Shown here piece after piece: positions 33,568-43,774 of a stretch of 64,000 bases of DNA. Source of the DNA: CAVVIO01 sp963748095. GTDB taxonomy: Bacteria; Bacteroidota; Bacteroidia; Bacteroidales; UBA10428. Numbering within the stretch: position 1 is the stretch's first letter; each line of letters begins with the position of its first letter. The translations under genes were made by a program, and so were the position numbers. The DNA lies in assembly GCA_963748095.1 (NCBI GenBank), contig CAVVIO010000038.1:4638-68637 (forward strand), given 5' to 3'. The notes below the pieces were generated by a model. The model was given only the letters and a program-made list of their open reading frames with translations. It did not search any database and was not told where the DNA came from.

Positions 33568-35475
33568 ATGAACATAACTAAAACACTTTTAAACAAACTT
33601 CAGCCATATCTGGCTAAAAATAATAGTCCCAGATGGGCTATTCTTGTTATAGATATTCTGATAAGTCTGGCATCTGTATTATTAGCTTATCTTTTACGTT
33701 TTAATTTTGCATTGCCCGATACTTATGTGCATTCACTCTATTTCACTGTTCCCCTTATACTTTTCGTAAGGGTTTTGTTTTTTGTCATTTTCAGGGTATA
33801 TGCACACATAATTCGATATACCAGCCTGGAAGATATCAAAAAAGTAATTTTTACTGTGTTTTCAGGAACAAGTGTATTGCTGGTTCTGACACTTACAAAC
33901 CATTATTATCAATTTGGGTTTCGTATTCCGCTGTCAGTTATACTTATCGAATTTCTGATTACTACCTACCTGATGACAAATTTGCGCCTTTTGGTGAAAT
34001 ATATATACATGGTGCTTAGGGTTTCAGAAAATGATGTTAAGAAAGTTGTAATATTTGGCACAAAAGAATTAGCCGTCCTAACAAAGGAAGCACTTGAACT
34101 CGACCGCCAGAATAAATATAAAGTTGTTGCTTTCCTTGATATTGGTAAAAACAATAAAAAGAAAAAATTACTGGGAATTACTATTTTTTCTTTCCGGGAA
34201 TTTGGAAAATTGCTGGATAAACACGATTTAACGCATCTGATATTTGCGAAAAGCAACCTTAAAAATACCGACAGAGAAACGATAGCCCAGATCTGTATTG
34301 CCCATGATATAAAAATGCTGACAGTGCCGGATATTCATTCATGGATTGACGGAGAACTCAACGTTACACAAATTCGTGAAGTTAAAATTGAGGATTTATT
34401 ACAACGAGATCCGATAATACTAGACAAGGACCATATTAAAGAACAGATATATGGTAAGGTAGTTATGATTACCGGTGCAGCAGGTTCAATCGGGACAGAA
34501 ATTGTACGGCAAATAACCAGGTATAACCCCAGGCAACTTATACTCATTGATCAGGCAGAAACACCATTGTATGATCTGGAACTTGAACTTAAGGAAAAAT
34601 TTAAATTCGAGAATTTCAAGATATTACTTGCAGATATCACCAATGTAGACCGGATATCGAAGATTTTCGATATTGTCCGGCCCGATATTGTTTACCATGC
34701 TGCTGCATATAAACATGTGCCCATGATGGAAAATAATCCTATTGAGGCATTCCAGAACAATGTTTTCGGTACCAGGATTTTGGCAGATACAGCTGCTAAA
34801 CATAAGGTAGACAAATTTATTATGATATCTACCGACAAAGCAGTGAATCCCACAGGAATAATGGGTGCTACCAAACGTATTGCCGAAATGTATATCCAAT
34901 CCTTAAATGATGTTAGTTCTACTAATTTTATTACTACAAGGTTTGGTAACGTGCTGGGATCAAACGGATCGGTGATACCAAGGTTTATGAAACAGATACG
35001 GGAAGGCGGACCCATTACTATTACTCATCCGGATATTACCCGTTATTTTATGACTATTCCTGAGGCCTGCCAGCTTGTGCTGGAAGCCAGTATAATGGGT
35101 AAAGGCGGAGAGATTTACTTGTTTGATATGGGGAAGGCCGTAAAAATATTGGATATGGCAAAAAATATGATACGTTTATCAGGCCGTTTGCTTGATCATG
35201 ATATCAAAATTAAGTTTACAGGATTACGGCCCGGAGAAAAATTATATGAAGAACTGTTGCTGGCCTCAGAAAGTAACAAACCTACTCACCATCCGAAAAT
35301 CATGGTTGCCAACGTATGCAAATACGATTTTAATGAAATCCAGACAAGGATCGATCAGTTTATCGATCCGGTAAAATCGCAAAACCTTCTTTCCGTGGTA
35401 AGACTTATGAAAGAAATGGTACCCACCTATAAAAGTAAGAACTCCATATTTGAAAAATTGGACGCAGTTGTATAA
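33568..35475 (+). CDS. Membrane-bound nucleoside-diphosphate-sugar 4,6-dehydratase (FlaA1/WbpM/CapD-like)
   Basis: Protein of 635 residues: four N-terminal transmembrane helices (about 22-45, 55-80, 90-110, 118-140), a CoA-binding-like Rossmann domain (about 155-270), then the SDR catalytic domain. Catalytic features are the NAD site VMITGAAGSIGTEI near 300-311, STDKAVNPTGIMGATKRIAE near 421-440 (Tyr replaced by Met, as in this family), and GLRPGEKLYEELL. Long-form members convert UDP-GlcNAc to a 4-keto-6-deoxy sugar, first step to QuiNAc, FucNAc or bacillosamine. Together with the SDR gene at 44889 and the WecA-like gene at 43775 it suggests the initiating sugar of the glycan. Confidence 0.9.
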   Translation: MNITKTLLNKLQPYLAKNNSPRWAILVIDILISLASVLLAYLLRFNFALPDTYVHSLYFTVPLILFVRVLFFVIFRVYAHIIRYTSLEDIKKVIFTVFSGTSVLLVLTLTNHYYQFGFRIPLSVILIEFLITTYLMTNLRLLVKYIYMVLRVSENDVKKVVIFGTKELAVLTKEALELDRQNKYKVVAFLDIGKNNKKKKLLGITIFSFREFGKLLDKHDLTHLIFAKSNLKNTDRETIAQICIAHDIKMLTVPDIHSWIDGELNVTQIREVKIEDLLQRDPIILDKDHIKEQIYGKVVMITGAAGSIGTEIVRQITRYNPRQLILIDQAETPLYDLELELKEKFKFENFKILLADITNVDRISKIFDIVRPDIVYHAAAYKHVPMMENNPIEAFQNNVFGTRILADTAAKHKVDKFIMISTDKAVNPTGIMGATKRIAEMYIQSLNDVSSTNFITTRFGNVLGSNGSVIPRFMKQIREGGPITITHPDITRYFMTIPEACQLVLEASIMGKGGEIYLFDMGKAVKILDMAKNMIRLSGRLLDHDIKIKFTGLRPGEKLYEELLLASESNKPTHHPKIMVANVCKYDFNEIQTRIDQFIDPVKSQNLLSVVRLMKEMVPTYKSKNSIFEKLDAVV

Positions 35476-35527
35476 TAATTTATTATTATTCATTAATTTT
35501 CACCCAAATTTTAAATATCCTTTTTAG

Positions 35528-36518
35528 ATGAATGCAACGCCTAAAGAAAATAATCCGGCTCCCCGCGATGAAATAGATTTATTAGAGTTATTTGGTCTTA
35601 TCTTCAGGAAGATTTCACAATTTTTCAAATCATTATTTAATTTTATTCTACACTCCATCATTTTTTTGATTAAAAAAAGCCCTTATCTGATTGTTTTCAC
35701 TATGATAGGAATGGTAATCGGTTTCATCATTTTCAAAAATACAAAAAGGTACTATTCATCGGAACTGGTGGCACAACCAAATGGCATCTCAAATGGTGAT
35801 ATGATCGGTTATATTAACGATCTGCACCAATTATGCAAAGAAAGCAATTACCCATCCCTGGCAGAAGCACTGGGTTTATCAGATTCAACAGCAAACAAGA
35901 TCAAGGATATTCAGGCTTTCTGGATTGTTGATGTAAACAAAGACGGTATCGGAGATTATGTGGATTATAATTCTGATTTTAACCTGAAAGATACTACACA
36001 ACAACTTATTACAGAATCGGTTTCCAGTTGAAAGTTGAACTATTTGACAACAATACATTTGAAACTGTTAAAAAAGGACTTATTCAATTATATCCGGAAA
36101 AATCCTTATATACAAAAATTAAACCAGATACGTAAAGAGGAATTAAAAGAACTTATCGGACAAACAAAACATGAAATATCCAAGCTTGATAGCCTGCAGG
36201 ATGAAGAATATTTTCGGGATAAAGACCAACCAGCTATTAAAGGAAAGTCAGCTTTCTATTGTAGCACAGAAAGAAACCCAGTTATACTATAAAGATAAAT
36301 TATCTTTAGTTTCAAAAAAACTGGGATACGATAAAGAATTGGAACTTTCCACCGAACCAATTACTGTGATTAAAGATTTTACCTCTTTAACGGAAGCTGT
36401 TAATCCCGTATCTAAATATCTTAAAAAATACGGACTGGCATTTTTGATTCTGGGCCTGTTCGTTTTAGTTTTTATTGAATACCGGAAACCAATCATGAAG
36501 ATTTTTCGGGAAGGATAA
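35528..36518 (+). pseudogene. Wzz-like chain-length determinant, frameshifted as read
   Basis: Polysaccharide co-polymerase that sets glycan chain length. The N-terminus has ENNPAPRDEIDLLELFGLI, a first membrane helix (SPYLIVFTMIGMVIGFIIF) and a periplasmic domain. The C-terminus has TSLTEAVNPVSKYLKKYGLAFLILGLFVLVF, the usual second helix. The frame is broken near 36015-36026 (two single-base insertions fit best), 36085 and 36248; removing them gives one chain of about 325 residues with FQLKVELFDNNTFETVKKGLI and NPYIQKLNQIRKEELKEL. Its 3' end overlaps the convergent ligase gene by 26 bases. Errors in the assembly are likelier than four independent mutations. Confidence 0.75.
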
Positions 36519-37788
36519 GCAAACAATAGAAAAATGCAAAGAAAGCTACCCCGTTTAAACGGTCCAGCATTGATTCAAATAAAAAATTCAAAATAATTAT
36601 AATCAAAAATCCAATTAAAAGTCTGTTTTTTTGATAATTTGATCTGTTAAAGAATGGGGTGAACAGAATAATCAGCAATAGAATTTCTCCTATTATACCC
36701 AACCTTACAGCAGTTTCCAGAAATTCATTATGGCTGTTGTAATATTTACCTTCTGTAGCTTTCGTTACTTTCTGATCATATTCATTTAATATCGCTTCTT
36801 TCACGTCACCTGTTCCAACACCGATCAACACATTCTTTTTTATAATATCAAGCGATTTTCCCCAGATTAACAATCGTAAATTATCTTTTTGGAGTTGTTT
36901 GTAGGATATTTCGAGCGTGCCGCTTTTTAAAGAATTAAACCGGGTGGAATTATATATAACTGTAGTCATAAGCGCCAGAAAAAAACCAGTCAAAATAATT
37001 TTAATCCTGAATTTACCTGGTTTAAATATATAATAAAAAAGTTCATACAAAAACAATCCTGATAATGCAATTATAGCCGCCCGTGATTGTAATAGCAGAA
37101 TCATCAACAGGAAGAAAACTGCAATTATTATATGATAAAACCTTTTTAAAGGGATGAATATATTCCATTGCGAAATAAGTCTGGAATAAATAAAGTACAG
37201 GCCCAGTAAAAGGTACATGGAAAAATAACTCACGTGCAAAAATGTGGATAACCATGAATAATTAAAATAACTGTACCCGGCCAGAATTAATTTTATAAAA
37301 GGCCAATTTCGGGCAAATGGCCATACAGCAGCATTAAACAATTCATCCCCTCCGTTTTGAAAAGAATGATATATCGCTACAACCACACATATGACCGAAG
37401 CAACTATATTACCATAAACAAAACTATACAGGATTTTATTTTTTCGTTCTGCAAGATAATCACCCGAAGAGAAAATTATCAATGGGAAAATAATAAGTGA
37501 CAACTTCACTTGTATTTTAAAAAGACCTACATCCAAATTTTTTGTGTATATCAAACCTAATAAATGCAATCCGTAAAACAGGATAAGAGCAATGAAATAT
37601 TTAGAAGAAAATGAATTTTTTACTCTTTGGATAATATTCTTTTGAAGCAACCAGCTCAAAAGTGATGCCGCAATCAGATAAGGTAAAAATCGCATATAAA
37701 AAGGCATGGCAAATACCAGAAGTATCAACAGGTAATAATTCCATTCGGGTTGTGCTACTATATTCCTGATCTTAGTCCATCTCTGCAT
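36493..37788 (-). CDS. O-antigen ligase/polymerase family protein
   Basis: Integral membrane protein of 431 residues with about 11-12 helices. The Wzy_C/WaaL signature is visible: QSRAAIIALSGLFLYELFYY, IGVGTGDVKEAILNEYDQK in the large periplasmic loop, then YNSHNEFLETAVRLGIIGEILLLIILF with the conserved histidine (SHNEF). It either polymerises repeat units or transfers the glycan to an acceptor. Last gene of the long - strand locus, and convergent with wzz. Confidence 0.85.
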   Translation of the reverse strand: MQRWTKIRNIVAQPEWNYYLLILLVFAMPFYMRFLPYLIAASLLSWLLQKNIIQRVKNSFSSKYFIALILFYGLHLLGLIYTKNLDVGLFKIQVKLSLIIFPLIIFSSGDYLAERKNKILYSFVYGNIVASVICVVVAIYHSFQNGGDELFNAAVWPFARNWPFIKLILAGYSYFNYSWLSTFLHVSYFSMYLLLGLYFIYSRLISQWNIFIPLKRFYHIIIAVFFLLMILLLQSRAAIIALSGLFLYELFYYIFKPGKFRIKIILTGFFLALMTTVIYNSTRFNSLKSGTLEISYKQLQKDNLRLLIWGKSLDIIKKNVLIGVGTGDVKEAILNEYDQKVTKATEGKYYNSHNEFLETAVRLGIIGEILLLIILFTPFFNRSNYQKNRLLIGFLIIIILNFLFESMLDRLNGVAFFAFFYCLLILPEKSS

Positions 37789-37893
37789 ATTTGACTTTTT
37801 TACCAGATATAAATTTATGTTTGTATTATCTACAGATCAAATTTCTGATGTGCAAAATTAATATTTTGTTTTATTCATAAGGACTTTCTGATG

Positions 37894-39100
37894 TCAGGTT
37901 ATGATCAATTTTTTATATTGTTGTGCTATATCTCTAACCGTGTACTTATTTTCAAAAGCTTTCCGGGCATTTTTCCCCATTTCTATTCTTAGCTTTTCAT
38001 CTTCTTTTAATCTTATTATTGCATTTTTTAATCCGTCAATATCTCCTGGTTCGACTACTAATCCACAGTCCTCTTCTTTCAGGATCATGGCAATTTCAGA
38101 ATCTTCCGGAACTATGGCAATGGAAGGAATTCCTGCTGCCATTATTCCATATATTTTACTGGGGACAGCCATTCCGGTCAAACCATCTCTGAGCGATATC
38201 AATGCCAGATGACATGCTGTCAGCACATTTCCTAATTCTTTATTAGGCTGAAAAGGAAATAATCGAACATTTTGAGGGATTTTATTATTAAAAGTGTCCA
38301 GTAACTCCTTTTTCCTCATCCCCCCACCTATAAAAACAAAGGTTGTATTCTCATCAGACATCATATTAGCAACCGTACCAAGAATCTCCATATCCTGCCA
38401 TAATCCCATATTACCGGAATATTGAACGATAAATTTACCTTCAAGATCGTGTTCTTTTATAAAAGTATTAACTTCAATTTCCATCGGATTTATTAATTCT
38501 GCATCCTGCCAGAGAGGCAAATATGTTGTTTTTTCTGCTGTATCTTTAAATTTTTCAATAACCCATTTTTCCATATCCCTCCCAATCACAATGATCCGAT
38601 GACTCCGTTTTAAAGCACTTATATTTAATTTCTCCCAAAACTGAATATAAAGATTTTTATCAGATACTTTTCCTAAACGGATTAATCCTTCAGGGAATAT
38701 ATCTAAAAGAATATATATAAGTTTTCTTTTTTTTATGTGGCAAAGGAAAGATAATAAAATGCCGAGTGAAGGCGGTGTTGTATGTGTAAAGATTGTGGCT
38801 TTCTCTTTTGACAGTAAAAACCTGAATGTTAAACTCACGGAAAAAGTAAGATAATTTAATATCCGACCGAAAAGGTTACTTTTGGGAAAAGTTTGTCGAA
38901 AGCAGATACCGGATAGTAATATTGTTATAATTGATTTTTGAAGGTTGACGTTTCCTGATGGTATAGCTTGGTTGAGCGCACCATACCTCCACATCAATAC
39001 CATCTTTGGTTAAAACTTCACATAACTTGGTAAATAATCCGGCAGTAGATACCTCATCAGGATAGAATATTTGTGTTATAAGCAGGAATTTTTTACTCAT
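37894..39100 (-). pseudogene. Glycosyltransferase family 4, one frameshift as read
   Basis: GT-B transferase. The N-terminal piece (from ATG 39100: KKFLLITQIFYPDEVSTAGLF, VWCAQPSYT) and the main piece (PKSNLFGRILNYLTFSVSL to the end) lie in adjacent frames; one extra base near 38880-38900, possibly in a TTTT run, separates them. The main piece has FIVQYSGNMGLWQDMEIL, the Glycos_transf_1 core, and the nucleotide-sugar region IYGIMAAGIPSIAIVPEDSEIAMIL. Reconstructed length is about 401 residues, full for the family. It transfers a sugar from an NDP donor onto the lipid-linked glycan; specificity unknown. Confidence 0.85.
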
Positions 39101-39108
39101 AGCATATT

Positions 39109-40168
39109 TTACTTTTGGCTATTCACGAATATCTTCAAAACCTGTTTTTTGTATTCTTTATTTGAATAATTGGACAAATACCTGTTGTAAAGCATTGAAG
39201 ATAATTTGTCTTTTCCCTTAAATTTATCAAAAGTAAGAATAGCATTTTTAAGTGAAGAAACATTTTTGGGCTCAGCCAGAAAAGGATAGTTATTTCCCAG
39301 CATATTAGGTATATCACCTACTGCAGTTGAAATTACAGGCAATCCAATGGACATTGCTTCAAGTATTATGAGAGGCTGCCCTTCATTCCATGATGGAACA
39401 ATAAGACAATCAAAACTTTGTAATACCCCGGGCAGTTCGTTTCTGTTAACAGGTCCGTTAATGGTTATATTTTCCGTAGCCAAATTTTTTATCTTATCAA
39501 AAAAAGATTTTTCATAAGATTCGCCAAACAGAGTCAGTCTGAAAGACATGAATTCCTTTTGGCTGAAACATACCACCAGTTCTTTTATCCCCTTTGTTTT
39601 GATATAATTTGAAACACAAATGAAGTTTTTAGCATAGGAATAATTTTTTTTAACAGCCAATGATTCAATGGGAGAAGTATTCTGTAAAACTATTACTTCC
39701 TGGCTTTTTGCAAATCCGGATACCTCGGATTGAAATAAAGAGGACAAAACAATGATTTTATCAATAAAATAGAAATTACATCCTACAAGAAACCTGTTAA
39801 ATATATTTTTATTAACAAATGTTTTAAAATCACCCCGATGCAAATGCCCAATAAGCATGGATATGAGGAAAAAAGAATTTCACGACTGGCCATATTAACA
39901 GTCGTTTTATAAGGCCTCCAACAGATAGAGGGAATACAAAATATACAATCCTTACTTTTTTTCTTACGGTGTTTATTAACCTCAGATAATTCTTCATATA
40001 GAATATTATCTTCCCAACGCTGTTTTTATTCCATGCACTTTCTTCAACTATAAAAACCGGAATATTCTCTTCCTTAAGAATATTATATATTTTATCATTA
40101 AGTATACTAATCCCCGTTTGAGTTCCGGGAGGAAATTCACCCCAAATTAATATTCCATCTCCTGACAT
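39109..40168 (-). pseudogene. Glycosyltransferase family 4, one frameshift as read
   Basis: Begins at ATG 40168 (MSGDGILIWGEFPPGTQTGIS), one base after the deacetylase stop; a longer frame to 40228 overlaps that gene. The frame breaks near 39845-39860 and continues as GHLHRGDFKTFVNKNIF. The C-terminal donor-binding domain is intact (FICVSNYIKTKGIKELV, NGPVNRNELPGVLQSFDCLIVPSWNEGQPLIILEAMSIGLPVI). Reconstructed length is about 353 residues. It is 8 bases upstream of the next GT4 gene. Confidence 0.83.
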
Positions 40169-40169
40169 A

Positions 40170-40970
40170 TTAAATTTCTTTCTTTTTAAGAAAATAAATA
40201 ACATGCTTATAGGACCAGTTGCATTCAAAATGCCTGCGGTTTATCACCCTTTTACCAAATGAATAGTAGTGCCTGTAATTACTCTGACTGAAAATATATT
40301 TAAAATATTTTTCGGCTGTTTCAATGGCAAGTTCATTTATATGTTCCAGCCTTCCGTATGGAAAAGCAAAGTATTCGCATTTTTTATTTAGTTTTTCTTC
40401 TATTCTTTTTTTACTTTCTCCAATTTGGTATTCCAATATATTTTTATCCCGAACAGTAAGCATCAGGTGATCCACAGTATGTGCACCAATAATATGTCCC
40501 TCATCTTCCAGGGTTTTTACCTGTTCCCAATTCATCGGCGATTTATCCGTGAAAACAATCTCTTCTTTAAATTTTTTTCGATATTCTTCTCCTCCATCAA
40601 TGAAACCCGGGTTAATAAAAAAACCTGCTTTTATATTCATTTCATTCAAAACCGGTCTGATTTTAGTAAAGCACTCTTCAAAACCATCATCAAAAGTAAA
40701 AGCCACCAGGCATTTACCGGGAGATATTTCCAAATTCTTAATCATCCCGACGGCAATATCAAAATTAATGAAATTAACTCCTTTAGAAATCAGCATGTTC
40801 AACTGATCACGAAAAACCTGCGCAGGGGTATATTCATCCTGACTAAGAAAGTGCCCGTTTAAAATATGTATCCCGGGTTGGGGAATAGCATTTATGCTCA
40901 GTAAATCAAGTAAAAAATCTCTTGCCTGTTTCCTAAGATAATCGTATATCTTTTTATTCACTTTATTCAA
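40170..40970 (-). CDS. Polysaccharide deacetylase (NodB-like)
   Basis: Carbohydrate esterase family 4 protein of 266 residues. The NodB motifs are FTFDDGFEE (motif 1, with the catalytic aspartate), IGAHTVDHLML (metal-binding H-x3-H) and FAFPYGRLEHINE. No signal peptide is evident, so it probably acts on a cytoplasmic or lipid-linked intermediate, removing an N- or O-acetyl group. The next gene starts one base after its stop. Confidence 0.9.
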   Translation of the reverse strand: MNKVNKKIYDYLRKQARDFLLDLLSINAIPQPGIHILNGHFLSQDEYTPAQVFRDQLNMLISKGVNFINFDIAVGMIKNLEISPGKCLVAFTFDDGFEECFTKIRPVLNEMNIKAGFFINPGFIDGGEEYRKKFKEEIVFTDKSPMNWEQVKTLEDEGHIIGAHTVDHLMLTVRDKNILEYQIGESKKRIEEKLNKKCEYFAFPYGRLEHINELAIETAEKYFKYIFSQSNYRHYYSFGKRVINRRHFECNWSYKHVIYFLKKKEI

Positions 40971-40979
40971 TAATTATAT

Positions 40980-41131
40980 TTCAATGTCGTTTAGCTAAGC
41001 ATACTTAGGAACACGTCATTGCGAGCGACAGCGTGGCAATCTCTTCTTCTAAGCAGGAGATTGCCTGCCTGATGACAGGCTTCGTCAATCTTCCTCGCAA
41101 TGAATAAATGACTTAACTAAACGACATTGAA
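40980..41131. mobile_element. Foldback element with 20-bp terminal inverted repeats (MITE-like)
   Basis: The ends TTCAATGTCGTTTAGCTAAG (40980-40999) and its reverse complement at 41112-41131 match at 19 of 20 bases. Inside, CATTGCGAG...CTCGCAATG and GGCAATCTC...GAGATTGCC are also inverted, so the whole 152 bases can fold into one long hairpin. The core CATTGCGAGCGACAGCGTGGCAATCT is the widespread bacterial interspersed repeat known in many phyla. There is no coding capacity, so mobilisation would be in trans. Confidence 0.8.
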
Positions 41132-41209
41132 TTATGTTTTAATCATTATTATGAAACTATGACCAAATATCGTATTACCTGTAAAGGTATTCATCTATTG
41201 TATCTTTTA

Positions 41210-42325
41210 TTATTCCATATCATATCTTTTCTTCAGATAATTTATAACGGCATTACCGACCTTATCAGGTAAATAGCCCATTTTATCTATTGTATCCGCA
41301 CAACTTTTTCTGATTTCATCTTTTGAAGCGGAAATTTTTTCTTTCCAAACTACGATTTTTTCAGCTAAATTCTCTGGAGATAAATTTTTATAGAAGTCAC
41401 CATTTTTACCAGGCATCAGCAATTCTATTTCCGGTCCGTGTAATAAATAATTATCAGTGGTTATTACCGGTAAGCCGAATGACAAAGCGTGTAACAATGC
41501 CAGACCAATACCGCCCGGATGCACAAATATATCAGATAGAAGAAAATACTTGAATATTTCTTGCCCGTATTTTGGACCAGTAAATACTATTTTATCTGAA
41601 ATGTTCAACTCTTTTGACAGATTTATAATTGGTTCAATATCTCCGTTTCCAATTATATAGCATCTAAACGAAAACTGATTTTTTTCTTTCAGAATCCCAA
41701 GTGCATGAATCAATATTTCAAGTTGCTTTCCCTTGTTTATTCTGCCGGAATATAATATAGTGAAGACTTCCTGTTTTGGACTTAATATGGGAACATCTTT
41801 GTTTAAATATCCATAATCTTCATAATTAATCGCATTGTTAATAATCTGTATTTTATTTCCATTTACCCCCATAGTAAGCAGGTTTTCCTTGCCTTTCCGG
41901 CTATATACAAATACTCCTGAAGCCGATCTGTAAAATAATTTACGAATCCATCTTCCAAATTTTCCTTGATTTCCAAATGTAGCATGCGACCACCAGAAAA
42001 ATTCCTTTCTTAAAATGATCCGGTAAAAAAAATAAAGTATAATTGTGTAATAATGATGGAAATCAACACCTGAACAAATGATGATAGGCGGATGATGGGA
42101 AAAAACATATTTAAAAATCCCTTTAAGATAATAAAATCTCATATTCAGCAACCGGAATGTACTGTAATCCAGTGTGACAAATTCTTCATTATGCAAACTT
42201 TGAATTCCCAGGTAATCTTTTCCTCCTAGAATTTTAAAATCGAAATCTTTGCAATTCAATAAGTGTTCATATAAATCTCTCCTGTAATGTGCCAATACAG
42301 GTTCAATGATTAATGCCAGTTTCAT
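41210..42325 (-). CDS. Glycosyltransferase family 4
   Basis: GT-B transferase of 371 residues. The N-terminal domain has LALIIEPVLAHYRRDLYEHLL. The donor-binding domain has FTILYSGRINKGKQLEILIHALGIL, FRCYIIGNGD, VFTGPKYGQEIFKYFLLSDIFVHPGGIGLALLHALSFGLPVITTDNY with the usual E replaced by a GIGLALLHA pattern. About 210 bases downstream of the flippase stop the foldback element separates it from the deacetylase. Confidence 0.88.
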   Translation of the reverse strand: MKLALIIEPVLAHYRRDLYEHLLNCKDFDFKILGGKDYLGIQSLHNEEFVTLDYSTFRLLNMRFYYLKGIFKYVFSHHPPIIICSGVDFHHYYTIILYFFYRIILRKEFFWWSHATFGNQGKFGRWIRKLFYRSASGVFVYSRKGKENLLTMGVNGNKIQIINNAINYEDYGYLNKDVPILSPKQEVFTILYSGRINKGKQLEILIHALGILKEKNQFSFRCYIIGNGDIEPIINLSKELNISDKIVFTGPKYGQEIFKYFLLSDIFVHPGGIGLALLHALSFGLPVITTDNYLLHGPEIELLMPGKNGDFYKNLSPENLAEKIVVWKEKISASKDEIRKSCADTIDKMGYLPDKVGNAVINYLKKRYDME

Positions 42326-42345
42326 ATTAAAATATATGTACTTTT

Positions 42346-43626
42346 TTACAAATTTCTATGTTTTAATTTACTTTCATAATTTACTACTATACCTAACATT
42401 AGAAGTGAAATCAAAAAATAACACATTATTTCAATAAAAACATAAATTTTCAGGAAATTCATAAAACCGGAATTTCTAAATAGTATCAATGAAAGTATTG
42501 AAATAAAATAAATTAACTGCCAAATACTTAATAGTTTGATCTTTTTCATTGAAATAAATATACTGCTGAAAGAGGAAGTTATAAAGTTAAAGGCATACGA
42601 CCATACCAGAATGGTGGAAATTTCTCCGGAGATGATCCATTTCATACCAAAAATGATCCGAAAAAGATTTACCCCGAAAAGACTAATAACTATTACCTCG
42701 ATAACAGCAATTATTAATACAACAAAAAACATAGAAGACAATTCCTTTTTAAAACTGATTGTGTTCCTGAATTTTTCAGAGATACGTTGTAATAAAACAT
42801 TGGATATAGAAGTCGCAATAAGCGCAAAAGGAAGGGACAATAATAACTTTGACAGATCGAAATAACCCGCGTTCTCTGTTGAAAAGAATTTATTAATAAA
42901 AATCATTGGAAGTAAAAAACTGCAAGCGCTCATGAAACTGGGAATCAGGTTATATCTGGGATATTCCCCATATTTGTTTGCTACGTATTTCAGTTTGTTG
43001 ATACTGAAATCACTTATTCGAAAATTTTTTCTTGTTGCCTGAATTAAACCGGAAATATTATCAGCTATATGACCGATGATATCACCGAGGAGAAGTCCTC
43101 CTGTAACTCCGGTCCATTTAAACAATATCTGAAAGAACCCTTCCGATCCCCGGCGTACGAATTTATTTAAAGACACCGAAAAAAAGGCTTTTTGCCGGAT
43201 CAACCAGTAATTGATGCTTATATACAGGTTATATAAAAACGTTCCTAAAGGAACAAGGTATAGAAACATTAAATACTCCGTTGATAAGTTTAGTAATTTA
43301 AGGATCCGATACTTGAAAGCTATTATTAGACAAAATACAACCAGGTTAAATATAAAATTCAACAGTTGAGCCAATAACACTATATTCGACGCTTCTTTAT
43401 CTTTTCTTGGAAGAATAATTGCTAATTCATATTTGAACGATGAAATGATGATCAATATTCCTACAAGACTTAAGTAAACGGCATAAGCACCAAAAATTTC
43501 AGGTGTGTAGTATCTGCGTAAGATAGGTTGTAAGAGGATAGGAATCAGTTGCGCTAATGCCGTACCTGAAATAAGCATAGAAGTATTTCTGACTAACTCT
43601 GAACTTCGTATGTTATGCAGTTTCAT
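42346..43626 (-). CDS. Oligosaccharide flippase family protein (Wzx-like)
   Basis: Integral membrane protein of 426 residues, about 12 helices, opening SELVRNTSMLISGTALAQLIPILLQPILRRYYTPEIFGAYAVYLS, the characteristic start of the O-antigen flippase family. It probably moves the undecaprenyl-linked repeat unit to the periplasm. It is flanked by a GT4 gene and the initiating WecA-like transferase, the usual order of a Wzx/Wzy locus. Confidence 0.88.
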   Translation of the reverse strand: MKLHNIRSSELVRNTSMLISGTALAQLIPILLQPILRRYYTPEIFGAYAVYLSLVGILIIISSFKYELAIILPRKDKEASNIVLLAQLLNFIFNLVVFCLIIAFKYRILKLLNLSTEYLMFLYLVPLGTFLYNLYISINYWLIRQKAFFSVSLNKFVRRGSEGFFQILFKWTGVTGGLLLGDIIGHIADNISGLIQATRKNFRISDFSINKLKYVANKYGEYPRYNLIPSFMSACSFLLPMIFINKFFSTENAGYFDLSKLLLSLPFALIATSISNVLLQRISEKFRNTISFKKELSSMFFVVLIIAVIEVIVISLFGVNLFRIIFGMKWIISGEISTILVWSYAFNFITSSFSSIFISMKKIKLLSIWQLIYFISILSLILFRNSGFMNFLKIYVFIEIMCYFLISLLMLGIVVNYESKLKHRNL

Positions 43627-43774
43627 TTCAGGCTATTAGTTGTAGTATTTAAAATTTTTTAATGACAATTTTAACAAAATCTCCTTTCAAAGAAGACTTT
43701 GAAAACAATGCAGGAAATTAAAACATTTTCAGAAAATTTTTACAGATTTCCGTTTTTAGTTATTCACTTAACAT

